The notes beneath the pieces were generated by a model that was not told the DNA's origin, made no database searches, and saw only the letters and a program-made list of their open reading frames with translations. A stretch of 64,000 nucleotides of DNA from Balneatrix alpica DSM 16621. Lineage in GTDB: Bacteria; Pseudomonadota; Gammaproteobacteria; Pseudomonadales; Balneatricaceae. The stretch lies in NCBI RefSeq assembly GCF_000619885.1, contig NZ_JHUZ01000016.1, positions 46,771 through 110,770 of the forward strand, read 5' to 3'. This document shows positions 1-8,283 of this stretch, one piece after another. The first letter of the stretch is position 1; each line of letters opens with the position of its first letter. The position numbers were made by a program, and so were the translations under genes.

Positions 1-15
1 CCCAGGTGACTGCCC

Positions 16-2406
16 ATGTCTAATCATCAGCCCAAACTCAGTTACGAACAGTTGTTGCAGCGGGTGCAGGAGGATATCGTCACCGGCGTGGGCCGTAGTG
101 TGCGTCACGACAGTGCTGCCAAGCAGGTCAGTGGCGAAGCCCAGTACGTCGATGATCGTCTGGAGTTTCCCAACCAGCTGCATCTGTACGCCCGTTTAAG
201 TGAGCGTGCCCATGCCCGTATCAAGCGTATCGATACCGCGCCCTGCTATCAGGTGCCGGGGGTGGTGAAGGTACTGACCGCCGCCGATGTACCGGGACAG
301 TTGGATATCGGTGCGGTACTGCCGGGTGATCCGCTGATGGCCAACGAGGTGGTGGAATATGTTGGCCAGACCATTCTGGCGGTAGCGGCAGACAGCCTGG
401 AAAACGCCCGCAAAGGGGCGATGGCGGCGATTATTGAATACGAAGACTTGGAAGCCATCCTGGATGTAGAAGAGGCGCTGGCTCGCCAGCACTTTGTCAG
501 CCCCAGCCATACCCATAAGCGTGGTGACTCTGCCGCAGCCTTGGCAGCCGCCCCCCACCGGTTGCAGGGCAAGGTGCATATTGGCGGCCAGGAACACTTC
601 TATCTGGAGACGCAAATCTCCTTCGCGATTCCCAATGAAGATGGTGGGGTATTGATTTTTGCCTCCTGCCAGCACCCCTCGGAGATGCAAAAGCTGGTGG
701 CGGAGGTGCTGGGCATTCCCATGCACAAGGTGACGGTGGACATGCGCCGCATGGGCGGTGGTTTTGGCGGTAAAGAGACCCAGTTTGCCGGTCCTGCCTG
801 TCTGGCAGCGTTGGCAGCGGTACTGACCGGACGTCCGGCCAAGATGCGCCTGCCACGGATGGAAGACATGCTGATGACCGGCAAGCGCCATCCGTTCTTC
901 AATCAATACGATGTCGGCTTTGATGACCAGGGCCGTATTGTCGGTATTGAGATGGATTTGGCGGGCAACTGTGGCTATTCCCCCGATCTGTCCAACTCCA
1001 TTGTTGATCGGGCGATGTTCCACGCCGATAACGCCTACTATCTCGGTGAGGCCACCATTCATGGTCACCGCTGTAAAACCCATACCGCCTCCAACACCGC
1101 CTATCGTGGTTTTGGTGGGCCCCAGGGCATGATCATGCCGGAAATTATTCTGGATGATATCGCCCGCTACCTGGGCAAAGACCCGCTGGAAGTCCGTAAG
1201 GTCAACTTCTACGGCAAAGAGGAGCGCAACGTCACCCACTACTACCAAAAGGTGGAAGACAATATCGCGCCGGAAATTGTCGCCGAGCTGGAGGCCAGCA
1301 GTGATTACCAGGCGCGCCGCCAGGCGATTGCCGCCTTTAACCAGCAGAGTCCGATCCTGAAGAAGGGACTGGCCCTGACCCCGGTCAAGTTTGGCATCTC
1401 CTTTACCGCCAGCTTCCTCAACCAGGCCGGTGCCCTGGTACACATCTACACCGACGGCAGCATCCAGCTTAACCATGGCGGCTGTGAAATGGGCCAGGGA
1501 TTGAATACCAAGGTGGCTCAGGTGGTGGCGCAAGAGTTTCAGGTGGATATCGACCGTATCCAGATTACCGCCACCAACACCGACAAGGTGCCCAATACCT
1601 CGCCAACGGCGGCCTCCTCCGGTGCTGACCTGAACGGTAAGGCGGCGCAGAATGCCGCCCGTACCATCAAGCAGCGTCTGGTCGAGTTTGCCGCTAAGCA
1701 CTTCCGGGTGACGGAAGAGGATGTGGTATTTAAAAATAACCATGTGCTGATTCGTGATGAGATTCTGCCCTTTGCGGACTTTATCCAGCTGGCCTATTTC
1801 AACCAGATCTCCCTGTCCAGCACCGGCTTCTATCGCACACCGAAAATTTACTATGACCGTGATCAGGCCCGTGGCCGTCCCTTCTATTACTACGCCTATG
1901 GGGCAGCCTGCGCCGAAGTGGTGATCGACACCCTGACCGGTGAATACAAGGTGACCCGGGTGGACATCCTCCATGATGTAGGGGCCTCACTGAACCCCGC
2001 CATCGACATTGGTCAGGTGGAAGGCGGCTTTATTCAGGGCATGGGCTGGCTGACCACTGAGGAGCTGGTGTGGAATGACAAGGGCCGCCTGCTCACCTCG
2101 GGCCCGGCCAGTTACAAGATTCCTGCGATCGCTGATACCCCGCCGGATTTCCGCGTCAAGCTGGTGGAGAGTCGTCCCAATCAGGAAGATACCGTCTACC
2201 ACTCCAAAGCAGTGGGCGAACCACCCTTTATGCTGGGGATTGCGGTGTTCTGTGCCCTCAAGGACGCCATTGCCAGTGTGGCGGACTATCGCTATAGCCC
2301 GCAGATTGATGCCCCTGCGACCCCGGAGCGGGTACTCTTTGCCTGCCAACAACTACGTCAGCAGGTCAGCGCCAGTCAGGCTGCCAGCAGTCTGCAACCG
2401 GCCTAA
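16..2406 (+). CDS. xdhB: Xanthine dehydrogenase, molybdopterin-binding subunit XdhB
   Basis: Large molybdenum-cofactor subunit of the bacterial xanthine dehydrogenase, which oxidises hypoxanthine to xanthine and then urate in the cytoplasm. At 796 aa it has the usual length of stand-alone XdhB proteins. The glycine-rich cofactor loop GGGFGGKE lies near residues 250-257, GHRCKTHTASNTAYRGFGGP is the arginine-bearing substrate/cofactor loop, and KAVGEPPFMLG near the C-terminus holds the expected catalytic glutamate. The ATG at 16 has an AGGTGA site upstream. The FAD/2Fe-2S subunit XdhA normally precedes it and is presumably outside the window. xdhC starts 11 bp downstream and guaD follows, so this is a purine-degradation operon. 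A 592-aa open frame on the opposite strand is a shadow of this gene. Confidence 0.96.
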   Translation: MSNHQPKLSYEQLLQRVQEDIVTGVGRSVRHDSAAKQVSGEAQYVDDRLEFPNQLHLYARLSERAHARIKRIDTAPCYQVPGVVKVLTAADVPGQLDIGAVLPGDPLMANEVVEYVGQTILAVAADSLENARKGAMAAIIEYEDLEAILDVEEALARQHFVSPSHTHKRGDSAAALAAAPHRLQGKVHIGGQEHFYLETQISFAIPNEDGGVLIFASCQHPSEMQKLVAEVLGIPMHKVTVDMRRMGGGFGGKETQFAGPACLAALAAVLTGRPAKMRLPRMEDMLMTGKRHPFFNQYDVGFDDQGRIVGIEMDLAGNCGYSPDLSNSIVDRAMFHADNAYYLGEATIHGHRCKTHTASNTAYRGFGGPQGMIMPEIILDDIARYLGKDPLEVRKVNFYGKEERNVTHYYQKVEDNIAPEIVAELEASSDYQARRQAIAAFNQQSPILKKGLALTPVKFGISFTASFLNQAGALVHIYTDGSIQLNHGGCEMGQGLNTKVAQVVAQEFQVDIDRIQITATNTDKVPNTSPTAASSGADLNGKAAQNAARTIKQRLVEFAAKHFRVTEEDVVFKNNHVLIRDEILPFADFIQLAYFNQISLSSTGFYRTPKIYYDRDQARGRPFYYYAYGAACAEVVIDTLTGEYKVTRVDILHDVGASLNPAIDIGQVEGGFIQGMGWLTTEELVWNDKGRLLTSGPASYKIPAIADTPPDFRVKLVESRPNQEDTVYHSKAVGEPPFMLGIAVFCALKDAIASVADYRYSPQIDAPATPERVLFACQQLRQQVSASQAASSLQPA

Positions 2407-2417
2407 GCGAGGCAAGT

Positions 2418-3266
2418 ATGCAAAACTGGATCAGCGCCCTCGCCGAGATGCAGCAACAGGGAGAACCCTGCGTGCTGGTGACCATCCTGGCGGATCAGGG
2501 TTCCACCCCCCGCGATGCCGGCAGCAAGATGCTGGTCAGCAAGGAGCGCTGCATCGATACCATTGGCGGCGGCCACCTGGAGTACAAGGTAATCGCCCTG
2601 GCCCGGCAAATGCTGGAGGAGGGCGCCAGCCAGCTGCGGGTGGAACGCTTTGCCCTGGGGGCTAACCTGGGCCAATGCTGTGGCGGTGCCACCCTGGTGA
2701 TACTGGAACCGCTTGGCCAAGTGCGTGCGGAGATCGCGTTATTTGGTGCAGGCCATGTGGGGCGGGCGCTGGCCCCCTTGCTGGCCAGCCTGCCCTGCAA
2801 GGTGCGTTGGATTGACTCCCGTGCCGAGGAGTTTCCAGAGCAGATACCGGCTGGGGTGAGCCAAATCATCAATGAAGACCCAGTGGAGGAAGTAGCCAAC
2901 CTACCCAAGGGTGCTTATGTGATAGTGATGACCCACAATCATCAGCTTGATCTGGAGCTGGCCCACGCCATCCTCAGCCGGGATGACTTCGCCTACTTCG
3001 GCCTGATCGGCTCGCGCACCAAGCGGATGAAGTTTGAACACCGCCTGCAACAGCGACAGCACAGTGCCGAACGCCTGGCGAAAATGCGCTGCCCCCTGGG
3101 GCTGCCAGAGGTGAAGGGCAAACTGCCCGCCGAAATCGCCGTGGCGGTGGCCGCTGAAGTCATCGCCACTTATAGCCAGCAGCAGAGTCAGACTCAGCCT
3201 GCTGGGCAACTGGATAAAGAACAGCAACGAGCCCAGCTCAAACTGCTGACTTCACTCGCTTCTTAA
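2418..3266 (+). CDS. xdhC: Xanthine dehydrogenase accessory protein XdhC
   Basis: Maturation factor that binds molybdenum cofactor, helps its sulfuration and delivers it to XdhB. The 282-aa protein has the N-terminal XdhC/CoxI domain (GSTPRDAGSKMLV near residues 30-42, LGQCCGGA near 76-83) and a C-terminal Rossmann-like domain that starts with the dinucleotide-type loop FGAGHVGRAL and contains YFGLIGSRTKRMKFE. Both halves are needed in known XdhC proteins. It starts 11 bp after xdhB and was therefore probably co-translated with it. The paired cysteines QCC match the residues proposed for cofactor handling in the family. Family assignment is secure; the mechanism is taken from family knowledge. 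Confidence 0.95.
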   Translation: MQNWISALAEMQQQGEPCVLVTILADQGSTPRDAGSKMLVSKERCIDTIGGGHLEYKVIALARQMLEEGASQLRVERFALGANLGQCCGGATLVILEPLGQVRAEIALFGAGHVGRALAPLLASLPCKVRWIDSRAEEFPEQIPAGVSQIINEDPVEEVANLPKGAYVIVMTHNHQLDLELAHAILSRDDFAYFGLIGSRTKRMKFEHRLQQRQHSAERLAKMRCPLGLPEVKGKLPAEIAVAVAAEVIATYSQQQSQTQPAGQLDKEQQRAQLKLLTSLAS

Positions 3267-3336
3267 CCTGAATTCGGGCGGCGTGTTGGTCCCTGTGCGG
3301 GACAGCGCCGCCCGCGCTATGTATGGGATATACACC

Positions 3337-4641
3337 ATGGCCACAAGCAAGGCTTTTCGCAGTGCCATCCTGCACTGCCAGGATGACCCCGCCAAGGTTG
3401 GCTTTGAACAGGCAATTGAATACTTCGAAGATGGTTTGCTGATCGTTGCGGATGGGCAGATCCAGGCGGTGGGACCGGCCAGCGATCTGTTGCCCGGCCT
3501 GGCGGCGGATACCGAGCTGGTGGAATACCCCAATGGCTTGATCGTACCTGGCTTTATCGACACCCATATCCACTATCCGCAAACCGGCATGATTGCTGCC
3601 TACGGTGAGCAGCTGCTGGACTGGCTGAATAACTACACCTTCCCCACCGAGCGTCACTTTGCCGATAAAGAGCATGCCCGTGGGGTGGCCAAAGTCTTCC
3701 TGCAGGAACTGCTGCGTAACGGCACCACCACCGCCCTGGTGTTTGGCACCATGCACAAGGAATCGGTGGATGCCTTCTTCGAGGAAGCCGCACGCTCCAA
3801 CCTGCGCATGATTTGCGGCAAGGTGATGATGGATCGCAATGCGCCGGATTACCTGACCGATACGCCGGAATCCAGCTATGCCGACTCCAAAGAGCTGATC
3901 GAACGCTGGCATGGCCAGGGCCGTGCCCTCTATGCCGTCACCCCGCGCTTTGCCCCGACCAGTAGCGAGGCCCAGTTAAGCGAGGCGGGTCGCCTGCTGC
4001 AGGAGTATCCGGATGTATACCTGCATACCCATCTGTCGGAAAACAAAGCCGAAGTGGAGTGGGTGAAGGCACTCTTCCCCCAGTGCAGTGGCTATCTGGA
4101 CGTCTATGATCACTTTGGCTTGCTGCGCCCCCGTGCGGTCTATGCCCACGGTATTCATTTGGAGGATGCGGAGTTTAAGCGTCTGGCCGAAACCGACTCC
4201 GCCATTGCCTTCTGCCCCACCTCCAACCTGTTCCTGGGCAGTGGGCTGTTTAATCTCAGCAAGGCGGAGCAGTATCAGGTCAAGGTTGGCCTGGGTACCG
4301 ATGTGGGTGCAGGCACCAGCTTCTCGCTGCTGCAAACTATGAACGAAGCTTACAAAACCCAGCAATTGCAGGGGCGTAAGCTGCATCCCTATAAATCCCT
4401 CTACCTGGCCACTTTAGGTGGAGCGCAAGCGCTACATCTGGAGGACAAACTGGGTAACCTCAATCCCGGTAAAGAGGCGGACTTTGTGGTGCTGGACTAC
4501 CAGGCCACACCTTTGCTCGACTTCCGCCTGCAACAGGCCAAGGACATTGAAGAGCGCCTGTTTGTATTGAGCATTCTTGGCGATGACCGGGCGGTTAAAG
4601 CCACCTACGCCGCCGGCGAGTGCGTCCATCAGCGCGACTAA
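3337..4641 (+). CDS. guaD: Guanine deaminase
   Basis: Zinc amidohydrolase that converts guanine to xanthine, feeding the xanthine dehydrogenase encoded just upstream. The 434-aa protein shows the amidohydrolase metal site HIH in GFIDTHIHYPQ, the substrate-side HLSENKAEVEW segment, the metal-binding histidine in YAHGIHLED and the catalytic aspartate region GLGTDVGAGTSFSLLQTMNE. The frame is open from 3283, but the ATG at 3337 (MATSKAF) fits the family N-terminus best; an in-frame ATG also occurs at 3319. The operon xdh(A)BC-guaD is a common gammaproteobacterial arrangement. A long hairpin follows the stop. Confidence 0.95.
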   Translation: MATSKAFRSAILHCQDDPAKVGFEQAIEYFEDGLLIVADGQIQAVGPASDLLPGLAADTELVEYPNGLIVPGFIDTHIHYPQTGMIAAYGEQLLDWLNNYTFPTERHFADKEHARGVAKVFLQELLRNGTTTALVFGTMHKESVDAFFEEAARSNLRMICGKVMMDRNAPDYLTDTPESSYADSKELIERWHGQGRALYAVTPRFAPTSSEAQLSEAGRLLQEYPDVYLHTHLSENKAEVEWVKALFPQCSGYLDVYDHFGLLRPRAVYAHGIHLEDAEFKRLAETDSAIAFCPTSNLFLGSGLFNLSKAEQYQVKVGLGTDVGAGTSFSLLQTMNEAYKTQQLQGRKLHPYKSLYLATLGGAQALHLEDKLGNLNPGKEADFVVLDYQATPLLDFRLQQAKDIEERLFVLSILGDDRAVKATYAAGECVHQRD

Positions 4642-4650
4642 GGCCGCTTA

Positions 4651-4680
4651 TGCTTTACCCCGCGTTGGCGGGGTGAAGCA
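4651..4680. terminator. Bidirectional hairpin between convergent genes
   Basis: Thirteen-base arms (TGCTTTACCCCGC against GCGGGGTGAAGCA, one T-G pair) with a GTTG loop, sitting between the stop codons of guaD and the DedA-type gene. There is no T run on the plus strand. The position suggests transcription end for both genes. Confidence 0.7.
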
Positions 4681-4688
4681 AGATGAGC

Positions 4689-5351
4689 CTAACCAATCGC
4701 CTCACTGGCCTGGATACGTCGCCTAAACACCAGCCATGCCAGCCATAACCCACCGGTTAATCCCAGGGCGGTATAGAGCGCCGGTTGCGGATTCTCCACA
4801 CTGCTATAGGCCCCCGCCAGACTGGCAATCAGCACATAGGGCAGGCTGCCCAACAACCAATACAGGGCAAAACGACGCCAGGGCATGGCACAGACCCCAG
4901 CCATGCAAGCCGACACCTCCGGCAAAATCGGCAAGGCCCGCGCCAATAACAACACCCCACTGCCATGCTGACGAAACAGCATCATCGCTGCTGCCCGCTC
5001 CTCAGCTTGCGGAACCAGGCGGCACAACAACGCCTCACCATAGCGGCGACTCAGCAGATAGCCCAGATGGCCCGCCACCGTTACCCCCAGCATCCCGGTC
5101 AGGCTGCCCAACACCGGCCCCAGCCAATAACCACTGAAAATCAACAGCGTCAGGGTGGGTACTGCAATCAGTAAATCGGCGATCAGCAACGCACTGATTA
5201 ACAGGGCGATATAAAAGGGTGAAATCGCTTTGGCAGCCTGCAAATAAAGTTCTATCTTCTCTAGGCTTAAGAGCCCCGTGCTGCGCAGCAACACAAAGGT
5301 GCTGGCAAATACCAGCACCAGGGTCAGCATCATTTTCAGTAAGGGTTTCAT
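4689..5351 (-). CDS. DedA/TVP38-family (VTT domain) inner membrane protein
   Basis: A 220-aa polytopic membrane protein of the DedA/TVP38/TMEM64 superfamily. Hydrophobic segments lie near residues 5-25, 45-75, 80-100 and 150-205. The central region around SGYWLGPVLGSLTGMLG and HLGYLLSRRYGE matches the SNARE-associated (VTT) domain, and a re-entrant-like LLLARALPILPE segment carries the arginine/proline motif typical of the family. Members act in membrane homeostasis and lipid-carrier flipping, but the substrate of this one cannot be told. A near-perfect AGGAGGT site precedes the ATG at 5351. It is transcribed away from the hydrolase gene at 5438, with an 86-bp intergenic region between them. 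Confidence 0.85.
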   Translation of the reverse strand: MKPLLKMMLTLVLVFASTFVLLRSTGLLSLEKIELYLQAAKAISPFYIALLISALLIADLLIAVPTLTLLIFSGYWLGPVLGSLTGMLGVTVAGHLGYLLSRRYGEALLCRLVPQAEERAAAMMLFRQHGSGVLLLARALPILPEVSACMAGVCAMPWRRFALYWLLGSLPYVLIASLAGAYSSVENPQPALYTALGLTGGLWLAWLVFRRRIQASEAIG

Positions 5352-5437
5352 CGTGCACCTCCTCTTCTTGCCCTCAGGTTAAGAGGCGCGGTGCTATTTT
5401 TCGTTAACCTGGGTTAATTGGCTCAGCAGGAGAGACT

Positions 5438-5974
5438 ATGTCAGCTGCAGTCTTGGTAATTGATGTACAGGCCGTACTTTTTGACGCTTACCCCGCCCCC
5501 TTTGAAGGGCAGGAGGTAGTACAACGGATTAACCAGCTGACGGAATGGGCGCGTGCCCAAGGGTTGCCGGTGCTGTTTATCCAACATGAAAAAGCCGATA
5601 CCGGCATTGCCTACCAAAGCCCTGGTTGGCAATTACAGGCCGGCTTAAGGGTGCAGGAGCAGGATCAGCGCATTCGCAAAACCACGCCGGACTCTTTCTT
5701 GCAGACCGATTTGGAGGAAAGCCTGCGTCGCCAGGGTATTGACGAAGTATTGGTGTGTGGTTATGCCAGCGAGTTTTGCGTGGATACCACCGTGCGCCGT
5801 GCCGCTGCCCTGGGTTTTACAGTGAAGCTGGTGGCGGATGCCCACACCACTGTGGATAAACCCCATGCCAGTGGGGCCCAGATACGTCAGCACCACAATG
5901 CCAGCCTGAGTTGCATCAGCAGCTTTAGCGGCAAGATTAGTGCGCCGACGTTAGCGGAAATCATGCAGGGTTAA
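5438..5974 (+). CDS. Isochorismatase-like cysteine hydrolase
   Basis: A 178-aa soluble hydrolase of the isochorismatase/nicotinamidase superfamily. The catalytic triad is visible as Asp9 (LVIDVQ), Lys81 (RIRKTTPDSF) and Cys114 (GYASEFCVDTTVRRA), with the expected spacing and the cis-peptide region before the cysteine. Members hydrolyse amides, ureas, isochorismate or related compounds, so the substrate is open. It stands alone between divergent and convergent neighbours. Nearness to purine catabolism might point to a nitrogen-scavenging amidase, but that is only a guess. The start has an AGGAGA ribosome site. Confidence 0.88.
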   Translation: MSAAVLVIDVQAVLFDAYPAPFEGQEVVQRINQLTEWARAQGLPVLFIQHEKADTGIAYQSPGWQLQAGLRVQEQDQRIRKTTPDSFLQTDLEESLRRQGIDEVLVCGYASEFCVDTTVRRAAALGFTVKLVADAHTTVDKPHASGAQIRQHHNASLSCISSFSGKISAPTLAEIMQG

Positions 5975-6055
5975 GACAACAGCGACGCCAATGCGGAGTG
6001 AGCCTCGGCTTGGCGCCGCCGCAACTGCGTACCCGCGTTTCGGGTAGGTATGAAA

Positions 6056-6084
6056 GGGATGCCCTCGCTGTTACAGGGCATCCC
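6056..6084. terminator. Bidirectional hairpin terminator
   Basis: Perfect 10-bp stem GGGATGCCCT / AGGGCATCCC with a 9-base loop, between the stops of the hydrolase (plus) and the YjiH-type gene (minus). Confidence 0.7.
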
Positions 6085-6101
6085 TCGGTCAAATCAAACC
6101 C

Positions 6102-7430
6102 TTAACCCGCGCTACTGGCCAGTTGGCTGGCGGCGTAGTAGGCCAGCGGGGAGGCGAGCAGAATACTGAGTGCCGTCCGCTGGAACCAAATCACCACCAT
6201 CTGCCGCACGCTGAGGGGGATCTCGGTCGAGAGGACACAGGGAATGGTGGCGGAGAAGAACAGAATCGACGATACCGACACTACCCCGATGACAAAGCGG
6301 GAGACGACATCGGCCTGGGCCATCAGCAAGGCAGGCAGGAACATTTCCGCCAGCCCCGTGGCACTGGCTTTGCCAATGGCCAGGGGATCGGGTAACTGGG
6401 CCAGCCAGGCAAAGGGATAAAACAGGTAGCCCAGCCAGTCGAACACCGGGGTGTACTTGGCGACCAGCAAGCCCAGCAGACCAATGGAGAGAATGGAGGG
6501 CAGGATGGCGATGGCCATCACCACCCCTTCTTTCAGATTGAGTGCCACGCTTTGCCACAGCGGCGGAGCTTTTTCCGCTACCTGCAGGCCTTCACTCATC
6601 GCCTGTTGCAGGCGTTGACCGGAGGCTACCTGGGGCTCTGGCTGGCTACTGTGATTGTCCATACCCGCTAGTGGCCAGAGACGTACATGGATGGCGGTCA
6701 CACTGAAGCTGACCAGCAGGGTCGACCAGAAATACAGGTTCCATATTTCCATCAAACCCAGGGTTTTCGCCACGATCACCATAAAGGTGGCGGATACGGT
6801 AGAGAAGCCGGTGGCTATAATGGCGGCCTCTTTGGCGGAGTAGCCGCCAGCCTTGTACACCCGATTGGTAATCAACAGGCCAATGGAGTAGCTGCCGACA
6901 AAGGAGGCAACGGCATCAATCGCAGAGCGGCCGGGGGTTTTCCACAGGGGGCGCATGATGGGTTGTACCAGCACCCCGACCAGTTCGAGCAGTCCATAGC
7001 TGATTAAAAAAGCCAGAAAAACGGCACCAATAGGAACGATCAACCCCACCGGGATGACCAGCTTATTGAACAGGAAAGGCAGCATGTCTTTGCTGAACAG
7101 GAAGTCAGGGCCCACCTCAAAATAGGCCATCAGGCCAACCACTACCCCCGCCAGCTTGAGCAACGAGAAGATACGGCTGGTCATATTGCGTCGCCAGCTA
7201 CCCTGGATAAAGGGGTAGAGCCCCCCGGCAATGATTAACGCCAGGGCATAGAGGCCGATGCCGGACTGCTGGCGCAACCAGGACACCAGGTGATCAAGGG
7301 GGATGGTACTGACTCCATTGAGGGTGACAGGGACGAAAAAGAACAGGATGCCAATCAGGCTGAAGGCGATCAGCTTGACGATGGCAGGGACGCGACGCTC
7401 CTCCGGTATGGCTGAACTGGGTGAGGTCAT
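6102..7430 (-). CDS. YjiH-family permease (nucleoside-recognition GATE domain)
   Basis: A membrane protein of 442 aa when started at the ATG at 7430, which has an AAGGAG site 6 bases upstream; the frame is open to 7565 but that extension is not family-like. About ten hydrophobic helices are visible, with two homologous GATE/nucleoside-recognition halves (for example AIDAVASFVGSYSIGLLITN and the later AIGKASATGLAEMFLPALLM). YjiH proteins have no firmly established substrate; the GATE fold is shared with nucleoside transporters and spore-maturation proteins. Placement beside purine degradation genes would fit a nucleobase or nucleoside role, but this is inference. It converges on the isochorismatase-like gene. 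Confidence 0.8.
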   Translation of the reverse strand: MTSPSSAIPEERRVPAIVKLIAFSLIGILFFFVPVTLNGVSTIPLDHLVSWLRQQSGIGLYALALIIAGGLYPFIQGSWRRNMTSRIFSLLKLAGVVVGLMAYFEVGPDFLFSKDMLPFLFNKLVIPVGLIVPIGAVFLAFLISYGLLELVGVLVQPIMRPLWKTPGRSAIDAVASFVGSYSIGLLITNRVYKAGGYSAKEAAIIATGFSTVSATFMVIVAKTLGLMEIWNLYFWSTLLVSFSVTAIHVRLWPLAGMDNHSSQPEPQVASGQRLQQAMSEGLQVAEKAPPLWQSVALNLKEGVVMAIAILPSILSIGLLGLLVAKYTPVFDWLGYLFYPFAWLAQLPDPLAIGKASATGLAEMFLPALLMAQADVVSRFVIGVVSVSSILFFSATIPCVLSTEIPLSVRQMVVIWFQRTALSILLASPLAYYAASQLASSAG

Positions 7431-7836
7431 CACAGGGCTCCTTGTTAGATAGATCGGCTTTTTGGCGCGATCGGTGTTGTTTTTATTTAAATGTATATAC
7501 AAATATAGGCAGTGTTCAGCACAGGTCAACGAGATTTTTATTCCGTGCCCCAGAAAAGTGGCCAAGCCACGAATGGATTGAGCTGTAGAGGAGCTGTGAG
7601 AGGGAAGTCCCTACTTTTTATATTGAATTGAGTCGTCTGCCTGGCTTTGACAGATCAAAACGATCTTAAAACTGGCGTGGTTATGAGTTTTGTTTGCCAA
7701 AAGCTAAGTTATGTAAAGATGCAGCCTGAGGATGTAGGCAACTTATGTAAGGTTGTATCCAGTTAGTGCGCAGGGTTTTGCATAGGTCTGCTTGGGCGAT
7801 GGTCGATCGCATGCCAATCAGAACAGGATAATAACT
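7431..7836. promoter_or_regulatory. Divergent intergenic region before the GMC gene cluster
   Basis: About 400 bases without a convincing gene. It is more AT-rich than its flanks, especially around 7480-7530 and 7600-7760, and must hold the promoters for the leftward YjiH-type gene and the rightward GMC cluster. I see no clear -10/-35 pair or strong palindrome. A 63-aa minus-strand frame here lacks family features and was not called. Confidence 0.45.
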
Positions 7837-8283
7837 ATGCAGGCGCTTCCCACCGGCTCTTCTTTCGAGCATTTCCTTCAGTTATCGGTTTATCTCACTG
7901 GTTTTTCCCGCTTTGAATTATTGGGTACGGGGCAGGCCCAGGCCTACTTTGCCTGGTTGGAGGAAAAGGCCGGTGCCCCCTTCCAGCAGTTATTGCAGGG
8001 TTATGCCAGTGCCGGGCAGTCCGCCGCGGCGCTGCAACAGCTGCTCTATCAGCCCGGCCAGGCGCAGTTGCAACCCCTGGTGCAGAGCCTGATTAAGCTG
8101 TGGTATCTGGGGCAGTGGTTTGATCCACAGGACTCCAGTCAGAGCGAAATTTTAAGCCCTGAATCCTATCAACAGGGCTTGGTCTGGAATGCGATTGACG
8201 CCCACCCTCAAGCCGCCAAGCAGCAAGGTTTTGCTGCCTGGGCGATGCCACCCCAGCAGGGTCTGGAGGTGGAGCATGAGTAA
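7837..8283 (+). CDS. Sorbitol-dehydrogenase-type small subunit (FAD-SLDH family), no signal peptide
   Basis: A 148-aa protein starting at the ATG at 7837 (AGGAT site upstream). It resembles the small subunit of FAD-dependent sorbitol/gluconate/glucose dehydrogenases: an N-terminal FLQLSVYLTGF helix, a middle LVQSLIKLWYLGQW helix, and the ending ILSPESYQQGLVW ... GFAAWAMPP. Known relatives carry a Tat signal and chaperone the catalytic GMC subunit to the periplasm. Here no twin-arginine or hydrophobic leader is seen, so the complex would stay in the cytoplasm. It overlaps the next gene by 8 bp, which implies a 1:1 complex with that flavoprotein. Family call is by pattern recognition and moderately sure. 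Confidence 0.7.
   Translation: MQALPTGSSFEHFLQLSVYLTGFSRFELLGTGQAQAYFAWLEEKAGAPFQQLLQGYASAGQSAAALQQLLYQPGQAQLQPLVQSLIKLWYLGQWFDPQDSSQSEILSPESYQQGLVWNAIDAHPQAAKQQGFAAWAMPPQQGLEVEHE

Noticed and set aside
196..1974. 592-aa open frame on the minus strand opposite xdhB
   Set aside because: Low-complexity Gly/His/Arg-rich translation with no family motif, fully inside a well-conserved xdhB gene; explained by codon bias at high GC.
7681..7872. 63-aa minus-strand frame in the GMC cluster promoter region
   Set aside because: No ribosome site, no family resemblance, overlaps the start of the small-subunit gene.
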